Source: Flavobacteriales bacterium (GTDB lineage: Bacteria > Bacteroidota > Bacteroidia > Flavobacteriales > Flavobacteriaceae). Taken from it: a stretch of DNA of 42,152 nucleotides. Where the stretch lies: NCBI GenBank assembly GCA_026996605.1, contig JALWLE010000095.1, positions 1 to 42,152 on the forward strand, written 5' to 3'. The notes below the pieces were generated by a model, which saw only the letters and a program-made list of their open reading frames with translations, was not told the origin of the DNA and did no database searches. Positions 8,101 to 16,036 of this stretch are shown here, piece by piece (positions within the stretch are counted from its first letter, which is position 1; each line of letters opens with the position of its first letter). Both the position numbers and the translations under genes were made by a program.

Positions 8101-11100
8101 TAAGATCAATACGATTTTCAAGCGGCCAAATTTGCTCAGGATCAGATGTGCCATACGGTGTAACTTTTAAGGGAACTTGTATCTCATAAAAATTATCGGT
8201 CAAATCAGAACCAAAACGTACAAATCCAACAGTTTCTCCATCTTGTAAGTCCGGTTGTCCTTCAACACTTTCAGCATGAATAAACATTTCTATACGCTTG
8301 TATTGTCGCATATCGACACTATTATATTTATATACACCACGGGCATCTTTAGGTTCAAGATTACATACCTTCAAAGATAAAGATTGTTCATTTTGGCGTA
8401 CTTGCGAATTTTGTTGATAAATTTCTTCTCGTTCAATGCCGGGTGGTAATACATAAGGAATAGGCTGGCGTGTTGCATTATCTTGAATACTAACTGCTGC
8501 AGTTTCTACTATTGTGTTATCATCATCAGGATTAGGGTCAGCAGGGTCTAAAGTCAAACGGAACTTTTTCCAATCGGCACGTACTAAATTCAAAGATGCA
8601 AAACGCAAAGTCAAACGATCATCGGTAAAACCGGTTAAGTACATCCGCATAAATTTGATTGAACGGAAGTCGGAAATATTACCTTGAATACCGGTATATT
8701 GGTGTACCGGAATTTTAAATTGAATCCAACGTGAAGTCTGTTGATTGCCGTTGGGTAAAGTAACTGTTGACTCTTTAACATCGACAACATATGGATCATT
8801 GACTGTCAATCCGGGTTTGATATCCAATGCATATTCATAATAACTTTCAATAGTATTCATTGATTGGTCGCGGTCAATGTCCTCTACATCAGGAAAAGTA
8901 TTGTTCCCTGTAACACCATTATTATTGTTATTGGCGGCATCAATTGGCGTATTGCCTTCTGTACCGTTAAAGTTTTTATAGCGTTGAACTATATCGCCAC
9001 TCACATCCATGTAATTAATATAATTATCTGCTGCAGGATCATCTTGAAAACGACTTTGTAAATTTACCGGTAAACTATTAAGATAATTGGCAAAAAAACT
9101 TTGTTCCCTCGCATCAGGCAGACCGTCCAAACCGACATCTTGATTAGGTCGTTCATCAGGATCATTTGAAAAAGCGTAAACGATAGATTGGTGTGTCGGT
9201 ACTCGTGCCAAATTCGTTAATACAACATTATTATCCGTTCCGTCACCGGGTAGTCCGTTTTCATATTGTTTGCGTCCGTCAAATAAAATATCCTCAGACA
9301 TATAACCTAAATCAATATACAACTTACCACCTGTAGGCGGATTTGGATTGTTATAATAGGGATCCATAATCCACATCTCGATATATTCCACATTTGCTTG
9401 CTCAAAATCATTTGTTTGCAAGTAACGCATTATCCCTCCCCAACGTTGTTCCGGATGAAGTAAAGCTCCGGTATTAGGGTCCAGATTGGTATCAAAATTA
9501 TAAGGTCCCCGTTCTTTAGGAAAGAATGTCAAGTTCAACGGATAAACAACTGTAGGATATCCGGCTGGTACATCTTGGTCAAAAATTTCACTGATACTGA
9601 TTTGCCGCACATCTTCCTGTGATAAGTCATCTTGTGTAACATCATTTGGTGGATTGGTATAAAAAATAGGGTCAACGGTGTACCAAGCCAATTTTGCTCT
9701 GTTTTTACCCGAATTTAAATCATCTAAGAGTTGAGATTCTGGAAAACGAGCCGGCACGGATGCTAAATGCCAAGCATAATATGAGCGTAAGTCAATAAAA
9801 TTTTGAGATGATTCAAAGTCTTCAATATAAGTAGTACTTCGTCCGTTAACATCGGACACATCTGCTAGTCCGGGGAATAAATATGCGGCTTCCGCCTTTA
9901 TCGAAAAATTACTTTCGGCATCTGATTTTACATTGGGTAAACGATTTACCAATCGGGTTAAAAACGGTACTTGGGTAGAAAACTGTCCGTTAAATCCTAC
10001 TAATTTATTGTTAAGGGGTTCATAACCGTAATTAGCTTTCCAACTTAAAGGCTTTTCTTTAAAAGACATATATGTTGCTCCCAAACTAAAATCTTTACTG
10101 AATTTATGCTCAATATCTATACCTGTAAAAACTTTAGTCGTTTGTTGAAAGATCGAATTTTGTTCAACCGATACTTGAATAGGAATGTTTGCTTGGGAAA
10201 TGGACGGATTGATAATATTGACACGTCCGATTTGGTAATTGACCACATAATCAATCCCCTCTACCAAAGTACGTCCACCGGCAGTAACAGTAACAGAACC
10301 ACGCGGAATATTAAAACCACCGATAGGAATACCTCCACCACCGGCAGTTTTGTATTGTCCTTTTAAAACAAATTTATTTTTATTGGTAAACTGTTCTGCC
10401 TGTGTTTGAGACATCACATAAAGTTCTTTGTACACATAATGCTTTTGATTCTGGTTCCAAGTGGTCGGGTCATCATAATTTTCATTACCCAATTTGAGTT
10501 TTTCAAACAAATATTTTCCAAAAGGCTCGGTAGATGTAAATATCACACGCCCTTCACGGGCATCAATGGTTATGCCGGGAATAAAGTCAAAAAAACCGTC
10601 TCCCTTGGGTTGCGGGTCACCTTGTGCCGTAAGTCTGTCCATATTAAACACATTGAGTAAAATCCGCTGTTTAACATCGTTGGGCAAAGGCGTGCCATTA
10701 ATCGGACTAATATAGTTTAACGGAGTCGGATTAACGTATAATATATTAAGCCTAAAATCATTTGGATCAATATCAAAAGCATTTAAAGCGTAGATGTTTT
10801 TCATCATCAGGTCCCAATCAGGTTCTTGGGTACTGACCATATTACTCTTTAACAACTTGACAATTAATGTCTGCGGATATACAATCCCATTATCTGAAAA
10901 CTCCCCTACTCGATACACTTGACCATTAATGGTATATTCAAATGCTACTGCCAGCACTTCATCTGCATTGAGTTTTTGTTTTAAAGTAATATAACCTAGT
11001 TGCGGATGTAAAGTATATTGAGTAGAATCTAATTTAACCGTATTTTCCATTGATACGTAATCGGTTCCGTTGGTTACATTGACTCCATTAAATCCTTGTG

Positions 11101-12307
11101 ATATCGAAAAAATATCTCGAATATTCGAGTTGAGCAATCCGCCGTTATCAATCAAAGCCGGGTCAAATTTGTTTACCGAATTATCCGGCGGAGCTGTCGG
11201 GTTAATCACAAATCCGGCAGGGGGCGTGTCTAAACCTATTTTGTAGTTTTCACCCAAATCTTGTAAGGCAACAATATTACGGATATTTTCGGTTTGCGTA
11301 CTGCGGTTGGTTTTCCAAACTTCAATACGAGTAATACGTGCCGTACTATTTATAAACGGATAGTTTTTAACCGCTTCGGTATAGTGATCTCTAAAATATT
11401 GTGCCAAAAAATAGTGACGGTTATCTTCGTATTGCAAAATGGGTTGCTCAAATTTTTGTACAACTTTGTCTCCTTGCGCTTGAATCGTTTTGGTACCTGA
11501 TTTTTGTTCAGCTACGACTGCTGTAATATATGTTTTACCAAAGCGTAACTCGGTTTTTAATCCGAATAAGCTCTGTGCGCCATGTATCAAACTGTTTTGG
11601 GTTTTCATACTGACATTCCCCAGTTCAATATTTTGCAAAATATCATCTTCGGTCGGGGTATAGTTTAACTTGATTTGATTGTTAAAATCAAAGGTAGATT
11701 GGGTATCATAGTTTAAATCCAAACTGAGACGGGTACCGATTTTTCCTTTTAAACCCATACTGATTTTTTGGTCGAAATCAAATGCTAAATTTGACCGGTT
11801 TTTGATAGGCAAAGCCGGATTATCACGTTTGGTATAACGTAAACCTAAATCCATACTAAAATTACCTTTGGGTTGGATATTAATCGTTTTCCCACCGAAA
11901 ACGCTTTCAAAAAATTTGGAATTGACATAATAAGTAGGCAAAAGGTCTTTTCGTTTTTTCTTAGCTTCTTCTGAATTACCGGAGATTGCTTGATTGCGAT
12001 CTTTAAAATTTTGATTCATTTTTTCTTTCAAGACCCGATTGTAATATTGCTCCGGTGTCAATACCCATGGATAGGCAAGGTTGTAACTGCCTACTTTTTT
12101 ATTAAAATAAAACAAATTGGTTTTAGGATCGTAGGTATATAAACTTTGGATACTGTTTGGGTCGGGCAATTGAACCGCAGCCGGATTGATCTGTTGTCGT
12201 AAAGTATCCTGTTGTGTTGTCTGATTATTTTGAGCTTGTATTTTTAAAGGTAAAGTCCCAAGAAAAAATAAGCCTAATAATATGTAAAATGAAAAATGCT
12301 TTTTCAT
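5156..12307 (-). CDS. sprA: T9SS outer-membrane translocon SprA (Sov)
   Basis: A 2383-residue protein with a signal peptide (about 1-25, ending IQAQ), matching the SprA/Sov family in length (about 2400) and content. SprA forms a very large single-chain beta barrel in the outer membrane that exports folded T9SS cargo, adhesins and gliding proteins. The sequence shows long runs of alternating aromatic/polar beta strands, the SprA-type N-terminal segment (WVLTPEQYYNRVLKEKMNQN), a central YIEDFESSQNFIDLRSYYAW region and a terminal barrel strand ending KYTFGN. Two basic low-complexity stretches are present: about 1630-1645 (KPNKKKRKKHF) and about 1897-1932, roughly half lysine. It starts 20 bases after ruvA and is probably transcribed with it. 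ruvA-sprA with gcvH nearby is a usual order in Flavobacteriia. Confidence 0.96.
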   Translation of the reverse strand: MKKHFSFYILLGLFFLGTLPLKIQAQNNQTTQQDTLRQQINPAAVQLPDPNSIQSLYTYDPKTNLFYFNKKVGSYNLAYPWVLTPEQYYNRVLKEKMNQNFKDRNQAISGNSEEAKKKRKDLLPTYYVNSKFFESVFGGKTINIQPKGNFSMDLGLRYTKRDNPALPIKNRSNLAFDFDQKISMGLKGKIGTRLSLDLNYDTQSTFDFNNQIKLNYTPTEDDILQNIELGNVSMKTQNSLIHGAQSLFGLKTELRFGKTYITAVVAEQKSGTKTIQAQGDKVVQKFEQPILQYEDNRHYFLAQYFRDHYTEAVKNYPFINSTARITRIEVWKTNRSTQTENIRNIVALQDLGENYKIGLDTPPAGFVINPTAPPDNSVNKFDPALIDNGGLLNSNIRDIFSISQGFNGVNVTNGTDYVSMENTVKLDSTQYTLHPQLGYITLKQKLNADEVLAVAFEYTINGQVYRVGEFSDNGIVYPQTLIVKLLKSNMVSTQEPDWDLMMKNIYALNAFDIDPNDFRLNILYVNPTPLNYISPINGTPLPNDVKQRILLNVFNMDRLTAQGDPQPKGDGFFDFIPGITIDAREGRVIFTSTEPFGKYLFEKLKLGNENYDDPTTWNQNQKHYVYKELYVMSQTQAEQFTNKNKFVLKGQYKTAGGGGIPIGGFNIPRGSVTVTAGGRTLVEGIDYVVNYQIGRVNIINPSISQANIPIQVSVEQNSIFQQTTKVFTGIDIEHKFSKDFSLGATYMSFKEKPLSWKANYGYEPLNNKLVGFNGQFSTQVPFLTRLVNRLPNVKSDAESNFSIKAEAAYLFPGLADVSDVNGRSTTYIEDFESSQNFIDLRSYYAWHLASVPARFPESQLLDDLNSGKNRAKLAWYTVDPIFYTNPPNDVTQDDLSQEDVRQISISEIFDQDVPAGYPTVVYPLNLTFFPKERGPYNFDTNLDPNTGALLHPEQRWGGIMRYLQTNDFEQANVEYIEMWIMDPYYNNPNPPTGGKLYIDLGYMSEDILFDGRKQYENGLPGDGTDNNVVLTNLARVPTHQSIVYAFSNDPDERPNQDVGLDGLPDAREQSFFANYLNSLPVNLQSRFQDDPAADNYINYMDVSGDIVQRYKNFNGTEGNTPIDAANNNNNGVTGNNTFPDVEDIDRDQSMNTIESYYEYALDIKPGLTVNDPYVVDVKESTVTLPNGNQQTSRWIQFKIPVHQYTGIQGNISDFRSIKFMRMYLTGFTDDRLTLRFASLNLVRADWKKFRLTLDPADPNPDDDNTIVETAAVSIQDNATRQPIPYVLPPGIEREEIYQQNSQVRQNEQSLSLKVCNLEPKDARGVYKYNSVDMRQYKRIEMFIHAESVEGQPDLQDGETVGFVRFGSDLTDNFYEIQVPLKVTPYGTSDPEQIWPLENRIDLKLELLNKIKLKMIKDHTINTTSLPVYFDEADLDPDAANKPNRLIIGMKGNPNFGDVKVIMVGVRNTTGQHICGEYWFNELRLSEMKNKGGWASNATIDANLADFATISFTGGISTEGFGGLEQGPLERNLEDTKRYNFNTNINMGKLLPKKWHITLPVNYTISEEFITPKYDPIWRDITVQDRLDIANSSQRDSIRRVAQAYTRHRGITLAGVKKGYATETAKTPPANASGKPNKKKRKKHFYDIENFTFDFSYNEVYHSDFEIASNIDETTRLGMNYAYNFKELSFTPFKKSKKLKSKHLRFIKDFNFNIMPSNITITGNINRRFNNLHFREIEDYGLAIPPLQNRDYNFDWGYTVNYNPTKSIQTSFGIMHNRAVKNYLLPDGSTDFNNTIWTNYFDIGEPLTHTQNVNVSYNLPLKKVPMLSFLDVTYVYNGTFQWQKSSEALANVNGYDLGNKVQNSNSHQINANISLRKLYRELGITKLQKRLMGKAGPNKKKKKAKLKKGEGEKKGEGENGKGAKKKKKDKDTEIAGTGQNKFLGSLLGILTGFQSLKVNYRQNNGLMLPGYLKSVGFFGTTQPSLPFALGWNDDQTRYEAAKRGWLTQYPNFNEPYIETFSEELSYQGMIKPFKSLSITFKGQKSYMENLSEQFNAVGRTYHPLVPTTMGNYSVSTILAKTAFEEMSLHNSPAFNRMLNNRLPIARRLAAQRGITVPASGYPDGYGPLQTEVLMYAFITGYSNSDPENLSLSPFKQFPVPNWRIKLSGLNKVKWLKKTFKNLSLEHSYQSDYTINQFNNNLQTYQDPNARDAAGNFYSNYVMDNITLTEAFNPLIKINMELQNSLKLDFSLKQDRTMSLNLNNYTLSEVSGKEYTVGLGYRLKDISLPIRLAGRRVEFNSDLILKVNASVRNNITILRSLSDNNNQITAGQTMYNLKFTADYALTKALSAILFYNHSYSEYAISTSYPFTNIRGGLTIKYTFGN

Positions 12308-12327
12308 CGAATGGTTTTTATTAAAAA

Positions 12328-12915
12328 TTAAAAACGTTTGAGCGCTTCTTTTATTGTTTTTTCCAGATTAATTTCCGGATTTTCTTTCAATATTTGTTCT
12401 ATTATTTTTTCACTGCGTTTTTTAGGGAATCCTAAAGCTTCTAATGCAGATAAAGCTTCGTCTTTTATAGGGGAAGCAGTAGCCGGTGTGCCGGTTTCAT
12501 GACCGATGTCATAAGTTTTTAAAATCTTGTCTTTCAATTCGATAATAGCTCTTTGAGCTGTTTTAGCACCTATGCCTTTAATCGCTTTTAATGCAACAAC
12601 ATCTTCATTGGCTATGACTTGTTGTACTTCTTTAGACGTCATAGCTGATAAAATCAACAATGCAGTATTAGCGCCAATACCCGAAACCGAAATCAAAAAT
12701 TTGAATATCTCACGCTCAAGCGGGTCATAAAAACCATATAACAAATGCGCATCATCTCTGATAATCAGCAAAGTATATAACAACAAATCTTCTTCCGGAT
12801 TGATTTTGGCATAAGTATTAAGCGAAATGGCAATATGATACCCAATATCGTGATTATCAATAATGACATAAGTAGGCGTCAAATCAAAAACTTTTCCTTT
12901 GACAAATGAAATCAT
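12328..12915 (-). CDS. ruvA: Holliday junction branch migration protein RuvA
   Basis: A 195-residue protein of normal RuvA length. Domain I (1-62) opens with MISFVKGKV and carries YGFYDPLEREIFKFLISVSG; domain II (about 63-140) has the two helix-hairpin-helix motifs (SGIGANTALLILS and KGIGAKTAQRAIIELKDK); the C-terminal UBA-like domain III (about 150-195) contacts RuvB (ALEALGFPKKRSEKII). RuvA binds four-way junctions and loads the RuvB motor during recombination repair. A TACATTTG box lies 17 bases upstream of the ATG. sprA follows after 20 bases. Confidence 0.97.
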   Translation of the reverse strand: MISFVKGKVFDLTPTYVIIDNHDIGYHIAISLNTYAKINPEEDLLLYTLLIIRDDAHLLYGFYDPLEREIFKFLISVSGIGANTALLILSAMTSKEVQQVIANEDVVALKAIKGIGAKTAQRAIIELKDKILKTYDIGHETGTPATASPIKDEALSALEALGFPKKRSEKIIEQILKENPEINLEKTIKEALKRF

Positions 12916-12931
12916 ATATAAAATATTTGTT

Positions 12932-12939
12932 CAAATGTA
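12932..12939 (-). promoter_or_regulatory. ruvA-sprA promoter, -7 box
   Basis: TACATTTG on the minus strand, matching TAnnTTTG, with the ATG 16 bases further on. No clear TTTG was seen at -33. Confidence 0.6.
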
Positions 12940-13133
12940 TGAAAAAATGTTAAAAGTGGAAAGCTCTAATCTAGATAAATCTAATAGTCTTTAAACACCC
13001 AAATCGCATTTCTATAAACACAATAATTATTTTGCCGTAAACAAACCGGTACGGCTTTATAATATAAAAATGAAGTGAAAATAAATTAAGGTAAAAAGCC
13101 AGAGAATTCTTTGGGATTCAAAAACAAATTGCG

Positions 13134-13688
13134 TTAAAATCTACCGCCTTTATGTTCATCTTGCCATTTCTTGAGTTCATCCCATTTTTTTTCAGCTGCC
13201 AATTTGGCTTGAAACGGCCAACTTTCAGGATTATGAACTTTATAGTTCGGTCCGGCATGATCTAAAATCTTTTGAATAATACTGACTTCCGTTTTGGATA
13301 AATCGTCCCAAGTATATATTTCGGCTGCAAATAACAGTTGTTCAATTTTGGGTCCTATACCTTCTACAACTTTTAAATCATCTTTCTTAACAGGTTTTTT
13401 CTTTTCCGGAACTACTGCAAATTTTAAGGCATCTTTATTTTTTTGGCACTCGTCAAGAGCTGCTTGTAATTTGTTTTGTTTGAGTTCCGATTCATTTTTT
13501 AATAAATCATACTTATGTGCCCATTCATCACAATTATTTTCTTGGGATGTTTTCGATTTATCGATAAAATAGCGCAGTAAATAACCCAAAATAAAGGCTA
13601 CTAATAGCATAATTATAATTTCTAAAACGGCATCAGTCTTACCGTATGACTCTGCTGTACTGAATAATCCACTGATTAATATTTGCAT
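13134..13688 (-). CDS. Membrane-anchored helix-hairpin-helix protein
   Basis: A 184-residue protein: a short N-terminal segment, one membrane helix (about 21-42, LEIIIMLLVAFILGYLLRYF), a charged probable coiled coil (about 45-95), a lysine-rich linker, and a C-terminal helix-hairpin-helix domain (about 103-184). The latter opens with DDLKVVEGIGPKIEQLL and ends with the characteristic SWPFQAKLAAEKKW and ELKKWQDEHKGGR motifs. Domains of this type occur on many bacterial proteins, sometimes fused to ribosomal or respiratory subunits; their ligand is not established. The start is 5 bases after the OmpA-family stop codon, so the two genes are almost certainly one operon. Confidence 0.8.
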   Translation of the reverse strand: MQILISGLFSTAESYGKTDAVLEIIIMLLVAFILGYLLRYFIDKSKTSQENNCDEWAHKYDLLKNESELKQNKLQAALDECQKNKDALKFAVVPEKKKPVKKDDLKVVEGIGPKIEQLLFAAEIYTWDDLSKTEVSIIQKILDHAGPNYKVHNPESWPFQAKLAAEKKWDELKKWQDEHKGGRF

Positions 13689-13693
13689 AACTT

Positions 13694-14548
13694 TTATTTT
13701 TTGATATAACTGATTTCTACTCTACGATTTTTTTGTCTGCCTTCGGGGGTGGTATTATCGGCAATAGGTTTGTTCTTACCTTCGGATTTTGTTATAATTC
13801 TATTGATATCAATACCTTTTTGTATCAATAAATTTTTGATTCGATTAGCGCGTTTTAAGCCTAGTAATTTATTAGAAGTATCATTACCTATATTATCTGT
13901 ATGCCCGACAATCAAAATATTTAATTCAGGATGACTTTTCATTTTGCTAATCACCTCGTTAATATACGATAATATAGCTTTACTTCTAATTTCCTTAGTA
14001 GAATTATAAGGAAAATATAAGATGGTTTTTTGGTCTTGTTCTTTAACAAAATCGTTATTGACAACCCACTTTATCCAATTTTTATCATATTCGATATAGT
14101 CAGGCAGCGTCCCGTTTGAAGTATCAATTAGCTTCCCTTGTGTCTCAATCAAACTATCGGCTATAGTTCCCGATAACATTTTTTTAAGTGCTTCGGCTCT
14201 TGCCAACCCCAAGTTATCAAAATCAGTTGGGTTGGATTCACCGGCATAGTAGGGACCTTTAATATGCAATTTTTTACCTTCAGATTGTAATTGACTCAGA
14301 GATTTTACATCTGCCTGCCATTGAAGCGTATCGTTGATAACCGGTTTCGGTTTGTTTTGTAAAAAATAAAGTAATGAATGCTTAATTTTTTTTTCTGATA
14401 CTTGTTGTGTTGATTTTTTAGCGTCTGTTACCGGTACTTGCACCTGTGTTTGTTTACAAAAGCCCTTAATTCTGCAAACATACCAGTATGTACTACCGGA
14501 ACCCCAAATCAAGAATAGAAACAGTACCAATAGCGATTTTGAATTCAT
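13694..14548 (-). CDS. OmpA-family peptidoglycan-binding protein
   Basis: A 284-residue protein with an N-terminal hydrophobic segment (about 5-24), a linker, and a C-terminal OmpA/MotB domain (about 175-284). The domain contains the peptidoglycan-binding hallmark ILIVGHTDNIGNDTSNKLLGLKRA cut as VGHTDNIG...LGLKRANRIKNLL and a closing PEGRQKNRRVEI. A second, weaker OmpA-like motif (LGLARAEALKKML, about 113-125) precedes it, suggesting two tandem domains, the first degenerate. It probably ties the cell wall to the membrane. The transmembrane stretch has no obvious signal-peptidase site, so it may stay anchored in the inner membrane. The next gene starts 5 bases later. Confidence 0.82.
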   Translation of the reverse strand: MNSKSLLVLFLFLIWGSGSTYWYVCRIKGFCKQTQVQVPVTDAKKSTQQVSEKKIKHSLLYFLQNKPKPVINDTLQWQADVKSLSQLQSEGKKLHIKGPYYAGESNPTDFDNLGLARAEALKKMLSGTIADSLIETQGKLIDTSNGTLPDYIEYDKNWIKWVVNNDFVKEQDQKTILYFPYNSTKEIRSKAILSYINEVISKMKSHPELNILIVGHTDNIGNDTSNKLLGLKRANRIKNLLIQKGIDINRIITKSEGKNKPIADNTTPEGRQKNRRVEISYIKK

Positions 14549-14759
14549 ATTTGTAATCTTTTGATATTCTAATTTAGTACAGATGACGAAGTAAAATTAT
14601 TAACTTTTTGTTAAAAAACAAAATATTTTAAAAAATAATTTAAATAAATAAGAAAATAAATTAAAATAATAAATTTTAACACTTCCATATTTAAAGTTAA
14701 TTAATGTTTTTTCTTAATTTATCAATGATAAGAAATTTTACGAAATTATTTGGGTTTAT

Positions 14760-14767
14760 TATTTTTG
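14760..14767 (+). promoter_or_regulatory. aat promoter, -7 box
   Basis: TATTTTTG, 20 bases before the ATG at 14788. It places transcription start close to 14774 and makes a TTG start at 14776 unlikely. Confidence 0.65.
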
Positions 14768-14787
14768 TGTAGTTTTTGTATCATATA

Positions 14788-15426
14788 ATGTTTATCTTAA
14801 AATCACATATTATTGCATTTCCACCTGTGAATTTAGCTAATAGTGACGGACTATTGGCAATTGGTGGCGATTTATCACTTGAACGTCTAATAGAAGCATA
14901 CCAAAACGGTATTTTTCCCTGGTATAATCAAGAAGATGATATTTTATGGTGGGCGCCTGATCCCAGAATGGTTTTATTTCCAAAAGAAGTCAAAGTTTCA
15001 AAAAGTATGCGTGCTTTTATGCGCAAATCCAATTATAAGATTACACAAAACGAAGCATTTGAAGATGTTATAAAAAATTGTGCCAATATCAATCGAAAAA
15101 ATGATACCGGCACTTGGTTAAACGAAGAAATGCAAAATGCTTATATCAATTTATATAAGAATGGCAGGGCTTTTTCTATTGAAGTATGGAATGAAAATGA
15201 CGAGTTGGTAGGCGGCTTATATGTTGTTAAATCCAATGATAGAGTTTGGTCGGGTGAGAGTATGTTTCATAAAGAAACCAATACATCAAAATTGGCTTTT
15301 ATAAATCTGGCTAAGTTGGCTGAGAACAATAACATCTCAATTATTGATTGCCAACAATATACTGATCATCTGGCAAGTTTAGGCGCTCGTGAAATTTCCC
15401 GTAAAGAGTTTATGAAATATTTTTAA
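14788..15426 (+). CDS. aat: Leucyl/phenylalanyl-tRNA-protein transferase
   Basis: A 212-residue enzyme that transfers Leu or Phe from aminoacyl-tRNA to N-terminal Arg/Lys of proteins, marking them for ClpS/ClpAP degradation (N-end rule). Family motifs are clear: DGLLAIGGDLSLERLIEAY, GIFPWYNQEDDILWWAPDPR, TWLNEEMQNAY, WNENDELVGGLYVV and SGESMFH, and the ending IDCQQYTDHLASLGAREISR. Length is normal. I chose ATG 14788 over an in-frame TTG at 14776 because the -7 box at 14760-14767 leaves a more reasonable leader. The gene ends directly in a strong bidirectional terminator. Confidence 0.95.
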   Translation: MFILKSHIIAFPPVNLANSDGLLAIGGDLSLERLIEAYQNGIFPWYNQEDDILWWAPDPRMVLFPKEVKVSKSMRAFMRKSNYKITQNEAFEDVIKNCANINRKNDTGTWLNEEMQNAYINLYKNGRAFSIEVWNENDELVGGLYVVKSNDRVWSGESMFHKETNTSKLAFINLAKLAENNNISIIDCQQYTDHLASLGAREISRKEFMKYF

Positions 15427-15460
15427 TAAAAAACGCCCGAAATTTCGGGCGTTTTTTATT
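15425..15460. terminator. Bidirectional terminator between aat and DUF1573 gene
   Basis: A perfect 36-base palindrome: the arm AATAAAAAACGCCCGAAA is followed immediately by its reverse complement. It gives a GC-rich core (CGCCCGAAA/TTTCGGGCG) with T-runs on both strands. It overlaps the aat stop codon and ends 22 bases before the convergent DUF1573 stop, so it serves both. Confidence 0.93.
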
Positions 15461-15481
15461 AAGGTCTAATTTTAGTTTACT

Positions 15482-15910
15482 TTACTTGTTTGATTGTATA
15501 ACCGGACTTCCTATTTTACGTTGCAGATTGACTGCATTAGGATCTACTACTTTTCCTTTAATTTTTAATATAACTACATTATTTGAAGCATTTGAATAAA
15601 CTGTTATCGTTTTTCTAAACGGTCCGGCACGATGGGTATTGTATTTAACAACAATCTTATCAGACTTACCGGGCATAATAGGTTGAGTAGGCTTACTGGG
15701 TATTGTACAACCACATGATGATTTTACACGATTAATAATTAAAGGAGCATCACCCGTATTGGTAAATTCAAATACTCTTGTACCATCAGCATTTTTATTA
15801 ATAGTACCATAATCAATCTCAGTCTGTTTAAACTCAATTTTGGCTTTTTTATTTTGTGAAAAGCCCTGAAAACCAATAATGACCAATAATAAAAGAATAA
15901 TGTTTTTCAT
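15482..15910 (-). CDS. DUF1573 domain protein, exported
   Basis: A 142-residue protein with a signal peptide (about 1-18, cleavage near GFSQ) and a single DUF1573 immunoglobulin-like domain. The family pattern is present: EIDYGTINKNADGTRVFEFTN, then GDAPLIINRVKSSCGCT, with the conserved CGC motif near residue 66, and GPFRKTITVYSNA. DUF1573 proteins are very common in Bacteroidota envelopes; related ASPM/SPD-2/Hydin-type folds mediate protein contacts. The exact role is unknown. An upstream TAAATTTG box supports the chosen ATG. Confidence 0.88.
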   Translation of the reverse strand: MKNIILLLLVIIGFQGFSQNKKAKIEFKQTEIDYGTINKNADGTRVFEFTNTGDAPLIINRVKSSCGCTIPSKPTQPIMPGKSDKIVVKYNTHRAGPFRKTITVYSNASNNVVILKIKGKVVDPNAVNLQRKIGSPVIQSNK

Positions 15911-15933
15911 AATTAATAGTTTTAATGTGATGT

Positions 15934-15941
15934 CAAATTTA
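15934..15941 (-). promoter_or_regulatory. DUF1573 gene promoter, -7 box
   Basis: TAAATTTG on the minus strand, 23 bases before the ATG; no clear -33 element. Confidence 0.6.
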
Positions 15942-16036
15942 TAATAAAATTTTAATCCATCGTTGTTTTATGACGTTTTTTTCAATTCAATTAAGAACTT
16001 TACAATTTTTATGCCAAAAAAGAATGAAATTGAAAA

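Noticed and set aside
14776-14787. TTG start for aat with four extra residues
   Set aside because: The -7 box at 14760-14767 places transcription start almost at this codon, and ATG 14788 follows at a normal distance.
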